Assembly: GCA_020635055.1 (NCBI GenBank)
Contig: JACKAN010000001.1
Location: forward strand, 62,001 to 126,000
Direction: 5' to 3'
From: Pseudobdellovibrionaceae bacterium
GTDB taxonomy: Bacteria > Bdellovibrionota > Bdellovibrionia > Bdellovibrionales > UBA1609
DNA length: 64,000 bases
Shown here: piece after piece, positions 61,895-64,000 of the stretch
How positions within the stretch are numbered: position 1 is the stretch's first letter
Layout: each line of letters opens with the position of its first letter
Made by a program: the position numbers and the translations under genes
Notes under the pieces: generated by a model
Seen by the model: only the letters and a program-made list of their open reading frames with translations
The model's database searches: none
What the model was told of the DNA's origin: nothing

Positions 61895-62911
61895 ATGAAA
61901 ATTGCTTTTTTCGACACTCATCAGTTTGATAAAAAGGCTTTTAATAAGGCGAATCAAAATTTTAATTTAGATATACAATTCCATGAGACCTGTCTCAACG
62001 AAAAGACGGCACGATTGGCGCAAGGCACGCAGGTGGTCTGTTCTTTTGTAAACGACAAAATCACTGATGCCTGCATTAAAGAGCTAGCCTCTTATGGTGT
62101 TAGATTAATAGCTTTGCGCTGTGCAGGTTTTAATCATGTGGACATAGTGTCGGCTCAAAAACAAGGGGTGTTAGTGGCAAGGGTGCCCTCCTATTCGCCT
62201 CATGCTGTTGCTGAGTTTGCAACGGGAATGTTATTGAGTTTGAATCGAAAAATCCACCGCGCTTACCTTCGGGTGAAAGAGTTAAACTTTTCCCTAGATG
62301 GTCTAGAAGGATTTGATCTTTATCAAAAAACTGTAGGTGTGATTGGTGGCGGAAAAATCGGGAATATTTTTGCACATATTATGACTTCTTTTGGTTGCCA
62401 TGTTTTGATGTACGATATAGTTAAAGATCCAGAGCTAGAAAAAAATAAAAGCATTAAATATACAGACTTAGAAAATTTATTTTGTCAGTCGGATGTAATT
62501 TCCTTACATTTACCCCTCACTCCCGAAACCCATCATATTATTGATCAAGTTAGTATTAGTAAAATGAAGGAGGGCGTGTACATTATCAATACGGGTAGAG
62601 GCTCTTTAATCGATTCTATTGCTTTGATAGAGGGACTAAAAAATAAAAAAATAGCAGGCGCAGCTTTGGATGTTTATGAAGAGGAAGAAAACATATTTTT
62701 TCAAGACCTTTCAGATAAAATACTCCAAGACGACACCTTGGCCAGATTGCTTAGTTTTCCAAATGTTTTAGTTACTTCCCATCAGGCCTTTTTAACTAAA
62801 GAAGCCCTACAAAATATTGCTGTAACTACCTTAGAAAATATAGAAGAATTTATTAAAACAGGAAGTGTAACCACTGAACGCCTAGTAAACCCCAAGCACC
62901 ATTTACAATAA
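61895..62911 (+). CDS. ldhA: D-lactate dehydrogenase (2-hydroxyacid dehydrogenase family)
   Basis: The protein has 338 residues. An NAD-binding Rossmann motif GVIGGGKIGN (~148-157) is followed by the 2-hydroxyacid dehydrogenase active site: R235 in NTGRGSLID, the Glu in ALDVYEEE (263/264) and H296 in TSHQAFLTKEAL, the numbering used for E. coli LdhA. Residues RCAGFNHVD (~75-83) form the substrate loop typical of D-lactate enzymes. It interconverts pyruvate and D-lactate with NADH in the cytoplasm. It follows the small exported-protein gene by 8 bases, an odd pairing that may reflect read-through. Confidence 0.9.
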   Translation: MKIAFFDTHQFDKKAFNKANQNFNLDIQFHETCLNEKTARLAQGTQVVCSFVNDKITDACIKELASYGVRLIALRCAGFNHVDIVSAQKQGVLVARVPSYSPHAVAEFATGMLLSLNRKIHRAYLRVKELNFSLDGLEGFDLYQKTVGVIGGGKIGNIFAHIMTSFGCHVLMYDIVKDPELEKNKSIKYTDLENLFCQSDVISLHLPLTPETHHIIDQVSISKMKEGVYIINTGRGSLIDSIALIEGLKNKKIAGAALDVYEEEENIFFQDLSDKILQDDTLARLLSFPNVLVTSHQAFLTKEALQNIAVTTLENIEEFIKTGSVTTERLVNPKHHLQ

Positions 62912-62975
62912 GGTATCACAGAGTTCTGGTCACCAGACTAAACGCCAGGCACTTGACTAGTTTTTACTGGTCCAA

Positions 62976-63563
62976 CTAGTTTTTAATTTTACCCAGTACA
63001 TGGTCTAAACGTTGAGCGAACTCAAACACAGTGCTACCTTCAAAAGCGAGGACTTCTTTGTCTTGAATAACCTCATCTTCTAAAACCTTAACGTCTTTGC
63101 TTTGTTCCATAGGATTTAAGCTGTCTGAAAAATAAACTAGTGATGCACTTCCCGCTGCACCAAAAACTCCACCTAATGGACCTGTAATAATAGCTGCTTC
63201 ACCAGCAAGTCCACTAATGCTAATTCCAGCACCAACTCCTACGCTAACGCCAATACCTGCACTGGCAGCGACTAATGCGGCTCCGCCAACCCATAATCCA
63301 ATAGTTTGCCATTTTTCGATGACTCTTTGCTTTACAAGTTGTTTTTCTGTGTAACCGCTTTCTCTTCCAATGCCGATACAGCCCTTTTCTGTTTGTAGGT
63401 TTTCCGCAAAGAACTCACACAACTCAAAGTGGATCATTTGCGTTTCACTGTCTTGATGCACTTTTAAAACATAAAGATCGTCTCTTTTTACAGGCATAAC
63501 ATCGGCAGAGACAGGTGCTTGAATTAAGCTCAAGATCAACAGCACAGATAAATAAAGTTTCAT
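62976..63563 (-). CDS. Exported protein with glycine-rich hydrophobic core
   Basis: The protein has 195 residues with a signal peptide (MKLYLSVLLILSLIQAPVSA). A ~60-residue Gly/Ala/Ser-rich hydrophobic region (ALVAASAGIGVSVGVGAGIS and onward) could span or insert into a membrane as glycine-zipper helices. A polar, acidic C-terminal domain follows. A GGGGGA ribosome binding site lies before the ATG on the minus strand. No family is recognised. It is convergent with ldhA. Confidence 0.75.
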   Translation of the reverse strand: MKLYLSVLLILSLIQAPVSADVMPVKRDDLYVLKVHQDSETQMIHFELCEFFAENLQTEKGCIGIGRESGYTEKQLVKQRVIEKWQTIGLWVGGAALVAASAGIGVSVGVGAGISISGLAGEAAIITGPLGGVFGAAGSASLVYFSDSLNPMEQSKDVKVLEDEVIQDKEVLAFEGSTVFEFAQRLDHVLGKIKN

Positions 63564-63742
63564 GAAATCCCCCTTGGTTCACCAAATAAGCTGTTGTTTT
63601 ACTCGATATGTGAATTTATATCCATAATTACTAACTGGGTTTAGAAATTATTCATAAATGATAATTCATCACAAGATAGAAATAACTCCCTCATAATTAA
63701 ATACAATTGTATCTATTTGACTAAAAGTTCTTTCTAGTTCCA

Positions 63743-63913
63743 CTAGGTTCTCTCTAGTTGAAAAATACTGCCTGAACGAACTCCTAGCTGGTGCCCACAG
63801 GAATGGCACTGCCGAATTTCATGACGAGTTTTAATCTCAGAATCTGTAGTTTTCTTTGCCTCCGAACTTAGTCTGGTTAATAATTCTCTTAGTTGATATT
63901 GCAATTCTGACAC
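63743..63913 (-). CDS. Small protein with a CxxC zinc-knuckle motif (candidate)
   Basis: The 56-residue frame starts at GTG after AGGGGG with a 4-base spacer. The first half is a heptad-like helix (SELQYQLRELLTRLSSEAKK) and the second holds RQCHSCGHQLG, half of a zinc ribbon, so two chains may share a metal or the C-terminus may be incomplete. It could be a small regulator in the manner of DksA/TraR-like or ribosome-associated proteins; this is speculative. It has no close neighbour gene on its strand within the window. Confidence 0.45.
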   Translation of the reverse strand: MSELQYQLRELLTRLSSEAKKTTDSEIKTRHEIRQCHSCGHQLGVRSGSIFQLERT

Positions 63914-64000
63914 CTCTCCCCCTAAGTTGCTGATTATATTTTACTAATACAAATCAAAACAAAGGATGGCAGGGGTGTCTTTTTCTTTCATCTTCCATCG

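Noticed and set aside
1..64000. CRISPR array
   Set aside because: No regularly spaced short repeats with unique spacers and no cas genes were found; the only regular array is the coding 225-bp repeat.

Overview
The window reads as a chromosomal segment from an AT-rich Gram-negative bacterium. There are many predicted lipoproteins and Sec-exported proteins, an outer-membrane barrel fragment, a PilZ protein and a ComM-type ATPase. The mix of secreted enzymes and lipoproteins would suit a Bdellovibrionota-like predator, but no marker gene here fixes the taxon, so that placement is inference.

Layout. (1) 1-5.8 kb is chromosomal backbone: two lipoproteins, a XerC/D-type recombinase, a PilZ protein, ComM, tRNA-Cys(GCA), and a coupled lipoprotein pair. 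(2) 5.8-50.7 kb is an accessory region built from insertion sequences and their wreckage. It holds two apparently identical IS1380-family copies plus five partial ones (one a 279-bp MITE-like deletion derivative) and a chimera. It also holds two IS3 elements and remnants, pieces of IS66, IS30, ISL3, IS4-like and IS200/IS605 elements, an IS630 nested in another IS, a class-C-like group II intron, and two related tyrosine integrases, both broken. Between these sit toxin-antitoxin modules: AbiE-like (8-9.4 kb), HigBA-like (23.2-23.8), DarTG-like (33-34.1), BrnTA (40.5-41), a HipA fragment (43.3) and a complete HipBA (49.2-50.7). The same region carries a 1.2-kDa-residue-scale lipoprotein with twelve 75-residue repeats, a secreted beta-propeller protein, a HEAT-repeat DNA-repair-like gene beside DarTG, a solute-binding protein/histidine kinase pair, and an SGNH-like hydrolase. 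(3) 50.9-64 kb is mostly intact again: a double GNAT acetyltransferase, then a same-strand run of exported proteins (52.6-61.9 kb), D-lactate dehydrogenase, and two small minus-strand genes.

The best candidate for an undescribed system is 52.6-61.9 kb. Six consecutive genes carry predicted signal peptides. They encode a macro-like plus 2OG-Fe(II)-oxygenase-like fusion, a transglutaminase-like protein, a Cys-phosphatase/HDxxH/SLOG-like fusion, a second HDxxH protein sharing a spaced signature with its neighbour, and two unknown exported proteins. Several genes overlap (54528-54535, 58016-58026), which suggests joint expression. Macro and SLOG-like folds both suggest nucleotide or ADP-ribose chemistry outside the cytoplasm; this is a hypothesis.

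Other structures worth attention: a 295-bp non-coding direct repeat (9919, 11224) bordering broken genes; an ~88-bp repeat in inverted orientation 12.5 kb apart; a 177-bp element with 26-bp perfect inverted repeats around a 34-codon ORF; and three 18-bp palindromes at 60-61 bp spacing in front of hipBA. All assignments come from reading the sequence; no database search was run.
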